Positions 10,725-24,800 of a DNA stretch of 64,000 nucleotides are shown piece by piece. The stretch lies in assembly GCA_029207755.1 (NCBI GenBank), contig JARCOQ010000012.1:18153740-18217739 (forward strand). Reading direction: 5' to 3'. A model generated the notes under the pieces. The model was given only the letters and a program-made list of their open reading frames with translations. It did no database searches and was not told the DNA's origin. The translations under genes and the position numbers were made by a program. The stretch comes from Chamaea fasciata (lineage: Eukaryota > Chordata > Aves > Passeriformes > Sylviidae). Each line of letters opens with the position of its first letter. The first letter of the stretch is position 1.

Positions 10725-13700
10725 CTGCACGACACACAGCCTGCTCACACAGCAGCACGTGCGGCACCTCGCAGCAAGCCCTCCCATGCTGACTGCTCCA
10801 TTAGACACACAAAACATACAAAATTATCATAAAGGACTGAAACTTAGCTATGCAATTACCTCCCTCCCATCAGTCTTCACTTAGTTTTCATGCAAGGTGA
10901 TGACCAGTTTTCAACTCAACGCCCCAACTGGTTTTAGCACCACAGAAGTCATGGCTTTGGATATGCTTGGTACTGGTACACTCTGCCTTGGGAGAAATAC
11001 TGCGCTACAAGCAAAAATAATTACTTGCCCTATTCCTCACTCAAGCCTCCCTTGCAAAGTATGGTATTGTAAGTGACATGCAAATCTTGAAATGCCCCTG
11101 CCACGTCATGGCTGAAACAGCTGAACTATGCAGCAGAGGACAATTTCTCTAAGGATATGCAAATACTTATTCTCACCAAATGTTATTAAAATTACACATT
11201 TATGATCTTGATTCAGGAGCAATGAGTCTACACATGACCTCATAAAAGCAGCCCATTTAAACTGAACTTTTGTCAGATTCAGACTTTCAGGCAACATGGT
11301 GCTGATGGGTATTATTAAAAGTTAAGTCAAAACAAGTCCGAACTAGCAAAACATTCTCTTCTTCCCAAAAGCTGGTAAAATAAAATGATATATGAGGACG
11401 TGCTTAGCCAAGGAATTAGAAACACTGCAAAGACTAGTTTCAGATATTAACTTGTTTTCCCCCAAATGTGCCAGGTCTTGCAATATCAGAATAAATATAT
11501 CTCGGTCCCATTAGCTTTTTGAAAATTCTTTGTAACTGTAGCAAAATTTCCCCAACAAATTATCATAATGACCCATGAAGAGCTCACAGGTCCACCAGCT
11601 TGCAGTCATGCACACACACTCTGCTCATGAAACCTCTTCCGCTTCAGCCAGCGAGTCTGAGGTTAACACATCTGCAAGACCACGGCATCATTTATCTGGT
11701 GTCCACTTGGCTTTCCTGAATCTCGCTTCTGGCCAAAGCCACGGTACTTTCCCTTGCCAGCACAAGGGGAAACTGGTGTCAGCATCGCTATCAGCATGAC
11801 TGGCATCACAAGGATGAAAGTTCCCCTTTCTCCCAGACAAACCCTGCCCAGCACCACCCTCGGTGCTGGGGCACCATGTCCAGGCGCAGCCGAGCCCCCG
11901 TGTTCCTGCCAGGCCAGGGCAGGGGGATGGAGGGAGGCTGGAGCACACCCTGCACATTTCCCATGTTTTCATCTTACTGAATCATTCCCTCTTCAGAGTG
12001 GACACAGCCCTGCAGTATTGTTTGCTCTTGAGCTCCACTTTCAGTTCAGGGAAAGCCCATTTTACAGAAATACTGCTTTGCAGCAGCCCCTCCGCAGTGT
12101 TTGCTTTATTCTCACTGGTCACCCAAGCAATGCTGGGGCTGCCCTTGTTCCCTTTGCAGAGCTTATTCTCTTCCAAGGTACAGCATCTTACAGTAGCCAG
12201 GATTTCTAGAGCTAAGCCTGGACATTTGGACGTAGCTTTGCCCATTTTGACTGTGTATCCAGTATGTTTCATGTTGTATGTTTGATTTGGACTTTGCAGA
12301 GCACTATATATTACACCAAAATAAGAAAACATGGTTTTGTTTTACTGAGCCTAGGAAACAAGAATACCGTGATATTAAGCAAGGCATTTCGAATTTGTAT
12401 TCTTATCAAAACTCAAAGAAAATCAATATATTTCTAAACTTGAAACAATAACTGCACTGAAATGGAGCCATTTTTTCTCTGATACTGCCCCTTGGGGTTT
12501 GGCATTTCACACATTCATTGTAATGTGTAAAGGAAATGAGGGCATCCAATCTTGTGGATTAATCTCTCCATGAGCTGTAAACAATTAGATTAGTGTCTGG
12601 ACCTTTTGGTGCCTCGCCAAGTATCTATCGGCTACTTCACAACAAACAACCCATATTTGGCTTTTAACTACACTTCTCAATTCTACTTGTAAATGCCTTT
12701 TCCAAGGCAGTCAATCCAAGACAGATGCTAGAAAGACAAATGCAGAGCGAGGAAAACAATCGCAAACATCCTCTGAAGGCAGCGCTGGCACAGCATGCAT
12801 ATTTTTTTGCCTTTACTTAAAATAAATGGTGTTTAACATCTAGGTGTGACAATAAAGCCTCAGCAGCCCCCTTTATTTACCTCTGTACAGCTGCTAAAGC
12901 AATGGTAGGCATTTTGTCTAGACTGCTTGCAGTCTGATCTTGCTTTTGGTTCTTCCTTCAAGAAGCTAACTGCAACTCAGGAACAAGACCCAAGATACAC
13001 ATTTGGATACGTCTCTCAGCAATGCAGGGAGACTCCCCGAGGCACCTGAATATTGCTGCTCACCCAAAAGTAAAATTTTAACTTCTCTGGAAGGAATTTG
13101 CAAAGTCTTTTTGCTGTTCTCCCCATCCCATTTGTCCTGGGTTGTGCTGGCTCTAGGTTTCATCTCCAGGTCTTTGGATTGTGCAGGCAGCGATGCAGTT
13201 ATATCCCTGCCACGAAGGCACCTCCAGTGGGTTTCAAAGAAAGGGTAACACTGCTCAGCTTTTCAAAGCTGGACAGCACTGGGTGGGCTTGTCCCTTTTA
13301 ACAGAGACTAGCAGGCTGTTCACCAGGAGACAGATGTGTGAAATGGCTGAAGAGAGACAGGTTCTGGCTATGGCTTGTATGCGGCCACTCACACTCTGAG
13401 CAGATGACAGCCCAAATCCAATTTGCTGCGAGGCTGAAGGACAAAATGAGCTGGCACAGGAAATAAGCAGAGAGGGGCCAGTGACCAAGCTGGGTAGATG
13501 ACAAAATGCCTTCTTTTGAGAACAGTGCTGGATTAAAACACACATCAGACCATGGCTTCAGCATCCCAAGTGACATCTGATCTCTGGGCACCCGTGACCA
13601 CCTTGGTAGCCACCACACCCACCAGGTCCAGGGTGGCAGCTCTCAGTCTGCTGTGGTTGTTTATGAAAAGTAGGACAAACTGAGGACTATTTTTAATGAC

Positions 13701-16700
13701 TGAAACAGCACAATCCCCAAACAGAAGATGACGGGTCTGAAACAAGACTTGCCATTTTTCATCAAGTCAAACTCTCTTGGGAGCAAAGCCCGACAGGGCA
13801 ACCTTGCACTGTCATCCATCAGTAGGAATCTTCGGCCATTAATGGATTTCCTTCTTTGTGAGGAGGAATCTTCCCTGCATCTTGCAGCTAAACAACTCAA
13901 GCTTTGTTTTCGGCAATGACCATGATGTTGTTTTGCAAACAGATGAAATGAAGAGAGAAAAGGTGAGTGCAGGTACAGCAGCTGCGTGGGTACCTGTTTC
14001 TATCACCATTACATCCTGGAGGCCTGGCCACTGAGCAGTACCCTTCTCACAGTGCTCTACAGAGAGGAAGTATAAGCTGAAAATTTGCCCCCGGAAAGTA
14101 CACAGAATAGTCTAGAAAACATGAATGCCTAGGCATCTAAAAAGAGACTTGAACTTATATTCTGTTAAAACTAAAATTTGAATAACTGTTTATTCTCCAG
14201 TATATTGCAACAACAGACAGTATCTGAAATTGTTTTCTAAGATTGACTTTATTTGGAGGTTCTGCTCATATTTTAAGATTGAGACACTCCTCCTCCAGTA
14301 AGCACAGATGTATGACACTGTCATTTGTGACTGTACTCCTGCCAAGAACATTGGATTCCAATTAATGGTTCATCTAAGGTAACCAAAACCAGCATGGCTA
14401 GGCAATAAGGACTGTCAAGGGAACAAGCGAATTATTTTGTAAACTGATTTTATTACTATGTAAGCAAAATAAAAGTTCAAATTAAGTGTACAATAATACA
14501 AAATATTACTATTTTTGGAATAAGCAGGGAATTAGGAAGTATGTGAATCTGCCTATTTCCCAGAAAAAGGGCTGTGGAAGACTAGAATTTGCAATACCCC
14601 CAGAATATCTCAGTATAAATACGAACCACTGCTTGCTCCTAAGCAACTCAGTGGTTAATAAGTTGCTTTTTTCAGGGAAGAACTCCATTGTGAATCATGC
14701 TGGATCTTGTTCCACAGGCACTGTCTACCAGGCAAAGCCATCAGAAGCAGAGACACCTCCAGGCGCACTCGGGCCTGACCCTGGGTTTGGTTTTGGATCA
14801 GAACAGAAGAAAACCACAGGTGATGTCCCTGTGCTGGCTGGGGCTCACCCACAGGGCCCTGGCAACAGCTAGAGATGCACAAGTTCAGGGGGAAGCAAGG
14901 GCACCCTCCCTGCCAAAACCAGGGCATCACCCCAAAGCTTCCTCAAGCCAACAAACCCCAGCCAGGGCAGAGAACACCTGAGGTGCCCATAACTGCAAAC
15001 ACCGAACCACAGCAAAAGACTCATTAGTGACACAATCTAGTTTCAGGTTCTCTTTTCCAGCTAAATCCTCACAGAACTTTTTGGAGCCTGCCAGACTGTC
15101 CCAGTTGGAACACATCCAGTGCAGTGAAGTCCAAACCACTTTACCAAGCTAAGTGCAATCAAGTATTTAAATTAATCAGAAACTAACATTACATTCAGAT
15201 AATATGAAATGAGCACCAAAGTGAAATCTCAGCTCTTTCACTCTTCCCTATTCTCCCACTGCATATACCTAACTTCTAATTAGCTCATTTAATATAAAAA
15301 GAACAGAGCTCTGTGCAGCTAGGAAAATAAAAGTCTCAAATTCCATTTCACATGTCTCCTGGTCCCTTCTCTCTAAGCCCTTGTTTCACTTGCTGAGTGC
15401 TACTAATGAAGATGAGTTTATTCAATCTATCCTGCTTTTCCCCAGCAGCCTGAGCTGCCTATAGTCACCTGAAGGAACTGCTGTCAGTCCTGCCTTTGAA
15501 ATCAGCAGCAGGTTACAGGAGAATACGCTCCAAGCACCACATATCACTCGTGGCATTTGCAAATCAAAGCTTCCACTTCTGCAGGAGAATCTAATTACTA
15601 GCTGGAGCTTTTGGGACACAGCTCAAAGTTAATATTGGGGGAATAGAGGACACATGATGTTTAACTAGCTATTTCACTTGAAGTGTTTTCTTCTTTTTCC
15701 AAGGACTAACTGTGGCATCAGGTTTAAGTTACCTAATAACTTTCCTGTTATTGCAGGGAATGAGGAAAAATCATCTGCCACTTATTTGAGGCACTGCTGC
15801 CCCACGATTCAGCTGGAGCTGAATTTCAATCCATCATTACAGCATGGTTCTGAGCAGAACTCCCCATATAATTTTTGCTTTCTGATCCTCTGATGTTACC
15901 AAGCTCCAGTGCTATCACAATGGAAATAACAAAACATATGGACTGTATTTTTTCGCTTTTCTTCGAAGCTAAGTTTGAGAAAGAAAGAGATGGCAACTAG
16001 TAAAAATCACCAAGCTGAAAACTACAGCATTAACCTGGAAGATGACGAGAATATTTAGAAGAAATTTATAAGAATTTCATGAGAAATGAGAGAAAGAATT
16101 GCAAAAGCTACCAACATCACTGTTCTAAAATGAAACAAATGACAACCACCATTTAAAATCTAATGAACAAGTTTCTTGTGACACACAGAAAGCAGACTTT
16201 AAAGTCTTCATTTAAAGTTTTAAATGAAAGGGCTTTTTCTTTTGTGATCTTTAGATACCATTAGTGAAAATTGTTTAGAAAAAACCCTAAAGTGTATCAA
16301 TGATATCAATGATTTACTTTTTTTCATGGAATTGAAAGCAGAATTCTACTGTTTTGTTTTTTCTCTCCTATTGCACCTAGAATGAATTGTTCAAAAACAC
16401 AAGCTCCAGTAGTTGCTGCTAAAATTTCAGAAATATTTGGACAATAAATATTCAGATTAAAAACTCTGTTAGCACATGAAGTCTTTTGCAACAAACTTCA
16501 CTAAGTCAAAGAAACATAAGCATGCATCTCCATAAAAAAAATAAAACAGAACTAATGAAACTCAAATCAAGCAACTAAAAACCTCAAGTCCTTAACATCT
16601 TCTTTCTCAGCAGAGGGGAACTGTCTCCATCATGGCACTGCACTGACCCACACCTGAGCCTTCCCTGCTCTTCTGCCTCTGCTCAAGCCCTAAGTTCCAT

Positions 16701-16800
16701 AAACACCCAGACTCCAGCATCCATCCTCACAGGGAAACGTGCTGGGAACTGATCACAGCTCTTCTGAACACAAGATGACAGCAGGGTGAGATTTATTAGC

Positions 16801-16957
16801 CTAACTCTGGGAGGGGGTTTAAACCCCTAAGCTGACTCTGGGAGGGGTTTAAACCCCACTGAAGAATCCTAGGCTGACTCTGGGAGGGGTTTAAACCCCA
16901 CTGAAGAATCCTAGGCTGACTCAGGGAGAGGTTTAAACCCCACTGAAGAATCCTAGG
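16801..16957. repeat. 42-bp minisatellite with a palindrome in every unit
   Basis: There are three full 42-nt units at 16832, 16874 and 16916, preceded by a shortened 31-nt copy at 16801-16831. Each unit carries GTTTAAAC at the centre; in the two best-kept full units this is the 14-nt perfect palindrome GGGGTTTAAACCCC. The third full unit has two substitutions in its first half (CAGGGAGAGG), which break the palindrome's left arm. Because 42 is a multiple of three, the array is open in one minus-strand frame and would give 14-residue repeats, but that frame has no other sign of being a gene. Confidence 0.93.
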
Positions 16958-17116
16958 CTGCAGGAAACTCTCCAGGTTGGTTTTCAACCCAGCAGGTACA
17001 ATAAGCACTGTGGATTTCAGCGCTGCTCTGCAAGGAAAGGCAGTTTTCACTTGTCTGTTTCCTTCCTGCACGCTGCCAGCTCCGTGGCTGTATGTATGTT
17101 TTTCCTATGCAGGAAT

Positions 17117-17222
17117 TAAAAACAAAACAAACAAAACCAAACAAAAACAAACAAACAAAAACCAAACAAACAAAAAACCACAAAAACCAAAACCAACCAA
17201 CAAAAACCCCGAAACAAAACCA
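17117..17222. repeat. AAAC-rich low-complexity tract
   Basis: About 105 nt are built from irregular AAAC, AAAAC and AACC units on the plus strand with almost no G or T. It is a degenerate simple repeat. The Lys/Asn/Thr/Gln-rich frames across it are artefacts of composition. Confidence 0.9.
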
Positions 17223-20200
17223 GAAAACCTCCCAGACTCAAGGGGGTCCCAAGAGGCAGAAGCAGCAAGTCTTTTCTCCTAATCTTTTCTCAAGGTGTAC
17301 AATCACTTGCAAGAACAAAACCAAAAGTTAAAACTAATGAAAAGCCCTTTTAGTTTTTGTGAAGTAAAGGCACTCTAAGTGCCTTCCACACAGGTTGTTT
17401 CATGTTTGCAGGGCCTGGGTAACCAAAGCTGGGGCAAGGCTTTGCAAGGTTATGGCAAGCGAAGCAATTTGCACCACCAGGGCCCTACGTAACAGCTTTA
17501 GGCTTCTTGGTAAATTCACTTCGTCCTCTAATTCTTAAAGGAAAAAACATTAATGCATCATTTGCAATGCTAACCACACAAAAAACGAAATCTTCTGCTT
17601 CAGCATAAAGCCGGATACATAAGGAAAACAGTTTTTGCCAGAACAAGATTATTCCTGTATTCTCCAGTGCATTTGGTGGCTTAAATTCCCAGGCAGTTCC
17701 CAGTCAGTCATCTGGGGTCTGGGAGCAAGCGTTCTGTTAAAGCCAGACACAGCCTGTGCACAGCAGAGATGTTCCCCAAGCACGCACAGTGATGGAAGGA
17801 TCTGGGCAACTCCAAAACAGACCTCCAAACTTAATTTGTGATGCAGAATAGCAACAAAAGGATCAGCTTTTCATGAGAATGGAATTAAAAATTTAAACTA
17901 AGGTAAATCTTATAATTTTAACAAACGAAATGAAATTAAACCCTTAATTCATAAGATGCGAGAATCACAGTAGTTATTAACCTAACTTAAATTAACTGGC
18001 TTATTATTATAGAAAGTCATCAAATGTACTTAGCATTCTTTAGAGCCTTATAGTCAATTAATACAGCATGAAATTGAATCAACTCAGGCATCTAGAGACA
18101 CGGAACCTAGATTTAAATGAAAACTTCAGCCTCATCTACCTCAGGGTCTGAAAATTTGGGGCCACCTACCACATTTTCTTCACTGCAACAGGCACAAGCC
18201 CTCATTTATATCCCATATCGAATTTACCCAGAAACAACTGAAGGAATGCGAGAAAACCATCTCCATGATTAAATTTTCCAGCAGAAGCTGAGCCCAGTGG
18301 GGTTTTCACCCTTTGAAGCAAGCTCTGTGTGACTGAGGGCCAGATTTTCTGAAGTGATTAGTACCACTGGGGCTGAATTTTCAGAAGAGCTCGAGCTGCA
18401 GTCAGACCCTCAGAAGAGGCAGGCGGGTTTTCAAAGCTGTGGTCCCCAGGGAGCTCCTGGCTGCTCAGCACTCCTGGAAACCAGCACCTCTACTTGTGCG
18501 CTTCACTGGGAAACACTGCTGCTTACACCACTGTCAACATGTTTGTCCTGAAATAAGGTTGCCAAGGCACATTCGTTACTGGCCAAAACCGATTATTCTC
18601 TATCGCGGCAAAAAATAGGAAGGGAAATGTTATATTTTCTAATATCCCAGAGTATACTTTGCAGAAAATCTGCAAGCATTTACAGCATTTGTCAAAGAAG
18701 AAGAAAGTGCTTGTTCAATGCTGCATGTGAAAGCAGCTTACTGGAAAAGACGAAAACTTATTATTGCCAATTTTGAAAAAAGAAATCTTTGGCTACCAAT
18801 GAATAACTAATCTAAGCTAACAATGTCTGGAAATAGTTTTTTTGGAACACACAAAACTTTCTGACGGATAAAAATTAGGAAATTAACGTTTATTGTATTA
18901 TTTCAAATGTAACTGTTTACACTTGAGGAAAATAATGGAATAATATCCACTTGGAAAGTTTTTATTTTTAAAAAATCGTTTGTAATACTCCCAGAAATTC
19001 CCTCGGCCAAAAGCAAAGAAGTTGCTTTTAAACCAGCTAGAAAAAAGAACATGATACTATGGGCATGGGCTCGGCGTACAATAAACACCAAAATGGCTTT
19101 ATAAAAATCTTTGTGAAGATCTTGCTAGCTGGTAAGCATTTAAAACGCACCACAAATCACTTCAGAGTGTACTAGATGTCTTCAAAATGTGTTTTTTCAT
19201 GAAACAATGAGGCTTGGATAATAAGCCTTCTCCCATTTAACACAGACACGTCCCACACTTGCAGGAAAGGTGCTGGTGTTCAGATTTCCTTGGGCAGCAC
19301 CACATCCCCTGTGTCCTCCCAGGAGGGCTCCAGCTCCCTGACAGGCTCCTGCTGTGTCCTCCCCACACCCAGGGACCTCATCCTGCTCTGGTCAGAGGGA
19401 AGGGAAGGGTCTACCAGAGCTGAAATTAATGCTGCACAGAGTTTATAGGGGTTGCTCTTCTGCAGAATTCATGATTTTTCAAACTAAGGTGTTGCCATAC
19501 ACCCATCTCGTGCACTTTCATATGCAAATACAGAACATTAGCCCTTTGTTCGTGAGCTTTCATACACGCTTCATATGCAAGGAATTTGCTACTTAGGATG
19601 AGATTTTGAAAGTAAATTAGCCATGCAAACATTCTTCATGTAAGAATGCAGTTGCATGCCAACACAAACAAATGATTTTAGTATTTGCAGGTATAAAATT
19701 CTGCATAGAGCTCTGGCATTTTTACACATAGTGGGTACAAAACTTATGAGCCTAACTCATTTGACAACACAGTCCCTATGTCCCTTTTTTTTGTCTGTAA
19801 CAGGCTGCTCTTTCAAAATTGTGGATAGATCAGTTTGCTTTCACAAAATGACCCTTGTCAAAAAAATTATTCCGTAGCTTGTATGCCACACTACTGAAGT
19901 CTGAGAGATGGAAGGTGCACAGGGTCCATTGCTTCAGACTCAAATAAAATCAGTTCTAGAATTCTTCCTTGACAGTAAGGTATTTGCTCTAACCTCAAAG
20001 AATACAGTTTTTAGGCAAAACAAAAAAGGGTACTTGGCACTCAGAATTCTTCTCACTTGTTCCTAAAATTTAATTATCTCTTTACCCTACCAGGTCTTGA
20101 ACACATGCTCCTGTGCTTTAAGTCCATTGAATTCAGAGAGGTTATTCACAACACAAGTGAAAACAATCTAAGCAAAGGCATGCAGCAGCAGCAGGGTCCT

Positions 20201-21560
20201 GGATTTTAAAGTTTACAAACTCCCCAAGTAACCCCAGTCCTTGTGCTTTGCTGAATGTCTCTATTTGGACACAGAGAGAATGCACTTCAGAGGAACAAAG
20301 GGACAAGCATCCATCCTTTATCTATCAGCTAGCGCAGAAACCTTAAAATCAGAATAGGACTGCTTTTGATTTTTGTTTCATTTTTATTGCATGTAAATTT
20401 ATTAGCTGATGCTAAAACATCATTATCACAGCATTGCACCTCAACTGTAACTATATTGTAGATGTAATAAGTATCCTCCAATACTACACTGTAGTGTACT
20501 GATTCTCTCCTGCCTGCAAAACTGTACCAGCCATAGCAGCTGTTTTGTAGCCTGGTCACCCCACACAAACAAGCATCAAAATATGCTTAAACCTTACCTT
20601 ATAAAGTTCCTAGTTTCTTTTGCAGATTCTTGCAGAAGAACAGCTTACATATGAGAGGAGACAAATGATCCGTTTTTGTACAGTATTACTGAAAATCCTT
20701 AAACGGTTAGCCTCAAATAACCACAGCCTAACACAAACACAATCCTTCTGAAAGCTTTCTGAAGCTGCTGTAAACTTTCTTTATTCAAACCTTAAGCACA
20801 ACTGGCCATAGAGATTTTATTCTTTTAGTTATCATGGCAGATAATGCAATTATTTGGTTAATTAATTGCAGTTAATTGGTAACAGAATTTTACCTATTCT
20901 GCTTTCAGATCATAGTCATGAATCACCAAATTAATTCAAGGAAAAAGACAATCATTCTGTGTTTTCTGCAGAAACTCAGAATACAAGAGGTTATGCTTTC
21001 ACATTTGCAAAGACTGGAAGACTTGGTGGACTTTTTCTTTCTGCTCTCACTCCAGGACAGCACATCTACACCAGTGCCCATGCTGACACTGGACATCAAA
21101 GCTCAAGACAGGGCTCTGAGCCTTTGTTTCCACAGGACACTGGGATTCACTGCCCAGGTACAGCAGGGGGCTCCTGCAGCTGCCTCACAGCTGGAACGGA
21201 GCAGGTGAATCTGGCCAATACAGGACTCAGGTAGACTGGGATGCTCTGGCACAGCACAGGGTGTTGGGTGGTACCTGTCAGAGCAGTGACAGTGTGTGCA
21301 GAAATTGAACAGATAAAGAATGCCCAAAGAGCACCTTCGGTTGACTTCTTCCCATAAACAATTTATGTTTCAATGAACTACTGGATTTCCTTAGAGTAAG
21401 CTGCATAAGATACCACATCTAAAAAGAAGGAGACATTTAAATGCCCATCTGCTCTACTTCTGGGAAGATGCAACTGGGTAACCACACATAAAGCAAGAGC
21501 AATGCTGATTGAAGCGAGGGGGTTAATCTGCAGGGGAGTTGAGAATGGACAAACACTAAC

Positions 21561-21745
21561 CTCTGGGTAGCCTCCAACATCATGCACATCGATTCCAAGT
21601 AGATGTCCAAGTCCGTGTGGCATAAATATTGCACCCAGATGAACCTTCACCATGTCATCTACGTTGCCTTTCAGAATGCCAATTCTGGTCAGCTCCTCCA
21701 GATGGACTCTGTCAGCCAGACGGTGCATATCAGGCCAGGCCACCC
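21561..21745 (-). CDS. PEPD: PEPD exon 13, histidine metal ligand
   Basis: This 185-nt exon encodes 61 residues after completing a split Gly codon: [20 protein letters not shown], then [20 protein letters not shown], then [20 protein letters not shown] and E. The PHGLGH motif gives the equivalents of H366 and metal ligand H370, and VHDVGG gives H377. The WPDMHRLA start aligns with human '[11 protein letters not shown]'. The donor is GTTAGT. The acceptor is AAG rather than the usual CAG or TAG, behind a CT-rich tract. This choice is forced by the frame, because the split Gly and the downstream frame agree only there. Confidence 0.97.
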
Positions 21746-21844
21746 CTTGGAGAGCAGGAACAGGCAGCTGAGTTAACTATTGCTACAAGATTTTAACAAC
21801 AACTTCCAAAAAACAGACATAAGACATGTGCCCTCTGTTTATAC

Positions 21845-21864
21845 AAAAAAAAAAAAAAAAAAAA
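21845..21864. repeat. Poly(A) run, 20 A
   Basis: This is an uninterrupted run of A about 100 nt upstream, in gene sense, of the exon 13 acceptor. It reads as poly(T) in the PEPD transcript but lies too far from the acceptor to be its pyrimidine tract. No retroposed gene body is recognisable next to it. Confidence 0.9.
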
Positions 21865-24800
21865 GTGGAAAGAGCAACTACATTTTCACAAAAACACTTT
21901 AAACTAGACGAAACTATTTTAACGTGTCTGTGAAGTGCAGAAAACTACAAACCAGAGAAACTGCAGCACCCTTAATCCAGATCCATAGGAAAAGTTGTTA
22001 ATACAATGAATCTAAATATGTCCACACAGATGTGAATGCTTAGGTGAGTCTCCTATAAGAATGTCAGCTAAAGATTGCATTACTTAAAATGCAGAGCATA
22101 GAACATTGTTATCCTTTATAATTATTTTCAAGAATAATCATACCCATTTAGAACATCTGACACGGACACTACTTTTCTACGTACATTGAAGATTCAAAGC
22201 CCACATCTTTCTGGCAAAGACACTCTCCAGAAATTAATGATTCCCTTGTGTTAATGGGCTGTGTAAAACACAACTCCTCTAATACATGTACTGAAACAAC
22301 ATTACAAAATACTGTTGTTTGACTAGAGACAGAGTGCCAGGATACATTAGGTTGCTATTATTTTGGTATAGGATACAATTTTGTTTGACAAACTGCTGGG
22401 GAGAGGAGGGAGGAAGAAAGCAGCTCTTTTGTTAGTAACAAAGTACTGTCCTAATTAGTTCACCATGGCATTGAGTCATCATCAACAGAGCAGCAGTTGC
22501 AGAGTCAAGACAACTAGGGCTAAGGTACAGTTGAAGAATATTTTCCTTGTTCAATTTTGGCATGATTAAACAAATAAGAAATGAGCAATTTTTAAGGCCG
22601 AACTCCCACCAAGTTCCATTTGCTTTAATCCAGTTAAACATGCAGCTCTAGGGTCCTGTGAACATAAATGTCATATCTTAATTATATTATCACTTGTTGC
22701 TGAAGAGTACTGAGGCTTCAAAGACCAAAATAAAATCATCCTATGGGAGTGCTTGGGTGCAGCACTCAGCTGTTATGGCTCTGATATAAAGATCAGAATC
22801 AAACCCAGCAGCAAGTGGCTGCTCTGGTCTGTGCATCCTCTCACAAAGTGATGCACCTTTACACTGCCACGAGCACTGGCTGGGAAGCAGCTCAGTGTGT
22901 AATCAGAGAGCAGGCAGCCCCCTCCCCATCACACCACTCAGGATCCAACCTGCAGCTGCTGCACGCAGCCTTGGCCTGCCAAGCAAGGCCACAAGGTAGA
23001 GGACAAACCCTTGGTTGCGACTCCCTCACAAAAGCCAACAGTGCCCAGGTGAGTGATGCTCACCCACAAAATGGGTGCAGTCCTCCTGCTCAAAAAGCGC
23101 TATTTTTAATGGTTTCCCTGCTTTAAAAAGGAATTTCGATTTTTCATTCAATACGAACCAATACACCTATAACCAGTTGTTCTGTGACAACTGTTCCACA
23201 TATTCTATAATTATTTATCTTTCTGAATATTGATTGTATTGCAATTTTCACTTCTCTAGATTCACCTGTGTTTCACAGGTCTCTCACGTCAGGCTCCACT
23301 CTGTTGAATGACAAATTGAAACCAATCTATCTGCAATCCATCACACCAATATTAGAGATACCACACTAAAAGGATTACTGAATCACAACTGCTTTCCTGT
23401 TTATTTTATAGTTGTGGGAATACAGAATTTCTATGTCTAAGTGGAGGTTCAGCTTTTGCAGTTTGCAGCTAACTCCAACTGCTCTAAAAGTCTTCAATCT
23501 TCTTTCTGAGCACGCTAGGTGTTCTTTCAAGATCTCTCCCATGATTTCTTAGCTGAGTATTACTCCACGTCACCTATTTTCACTGCCACAACTGCAAAGC
23601 CACACGTAACAACAGCTGACCCATGTCAGCTGTTTGAAGCCTCACCCTCTCTTTTTAAAAATGAAGATGAGAACTCCATGGCTGGAAGACAAAACACAGC
23701 CATATCCTGGATGCCCTGGGTCAAGCTGAGCTGTCTGAGAGAAGTGGAGCTGAGGTGTCTGTTGTTGGCAGCTCAGCTTCCCTCTGCAGCTCTGCTGGTA
23801 CTGTTGGTCTCAATCCAAACCCACAGACTCCACTTAAAGAGACACAGTCACCTTTATCAAACTGAGGAAGAGATCCAAAAGGAGATACAAATGTCAAACT
23901 GATCAGAAATAAAACCACCAAAACTATGCATCCATTTGTCTGCAGAAGTTTAACAGAGCAAATTAATGACACTATTGCCTTAACTGCCATGGTTGTAAAC
24001 CCTGAGTATTTCTAGGCACTGAGGAAATCCATTAGAACTCCTTCTTCTCTCATCCCAACCTTTTCCTTTTTCTCTCATTGGCCTAAAGCGCAACTACTTC
24101 TCTTCTCCCTCTGCCCAGTACTCCTAATTCCCCATCTGTTTTGGGTTTTATTCATCTTATCTGTTTCATTAGAAACTGAGGACAACAAAAAGCTCTACTG
24201 TGAAATAAAAAATGAGGCTGAATGGAAAATCGGCAGCTTTGGGCTCTCTCTTGGAGCTAGGGTGGTGCTTCAGACAGAGCCCAGCAAAATGACCCTGGAC
24301 CACTCCTTTATCCAGCCAGTGCCACAAGCTTTGCTCGAGATATGAAATCTGTCAGCTCCAGTCCTCTCCCACAAGCTGCTAGAGCTGCAGACTGCACTGG
24401 GCACAGGGAAATTAAGCTTCTGCTGGAGGCACCCTGCTAAATAATACGAATCTTGGTTTACAAATAAATAGGTATTCAAATAGTCTTAATTAAAAAGCAA
24501 AGGGTTTATAGATAGATTGCACTTTCTATTCTATTGTCTGGCTTCCTGCTTTATTCTATTATGACTATGGGGTGGTGGCCACCCCCCTTCCAAGACCTAC
24601 AAGCCCTGGACAAAACACTCATATACAGACTATTACTTGAGCCCTAGGACAAAAGAGGAAGATATTTTGAGCTGACTAGAGACACTGAATTAAGTGGAGT
24701 GATTTTTCTGGTTTTCACCTTAAAAATGGTGATATCCTTGTCTTGTTTGATATGAGAGGATTCCCATCATGCCAGGAATAAACTTTAATAGTAAGGTTCA

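Larger units (their letters stand above)
10725..21560 (-). other. PEPD: PEPD intron between exons 13 and 14 (10.8 kb)
   Basis: The intron has a GTTAGT donor and a TCGTGCAG acceptor. It holds a 42-bp minisatellite (16801-16957) and an AAAC-rich low-complexity tract (17117-17222). An A/T-rich stretch around 17880-18100 contains no open frame. I see no nested gene. Confidence 0.9.

Noticed and set aside
10320..10817. Treating the full 165-residue minus-strand frame as one coding unit
   Set aside because: Only 10533-10724 matches prolidase. The residues on either side run past clear splice sites into intron.
16796..17071. A minus-strand frame with 14-residue repeats (ILQWGLNPSQSQPR)
   Set aside because: It is explained by a 42-bp minisatellite whose unit length is a multiple of three. 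There are no splice sites or homology to suggest coding.
16977..17331. Plus-strand frames rich in Lys, Asn, Thr and Gln
   Set aside because: They are translations of an AAAC-rich simple repeat.
21845..21864. Poly(A) runs here and at 36355 and 53104 as tails of processed pseudogenes
   Set aside because: No gene-like sequence or target-site duplication could be recognised beside them.
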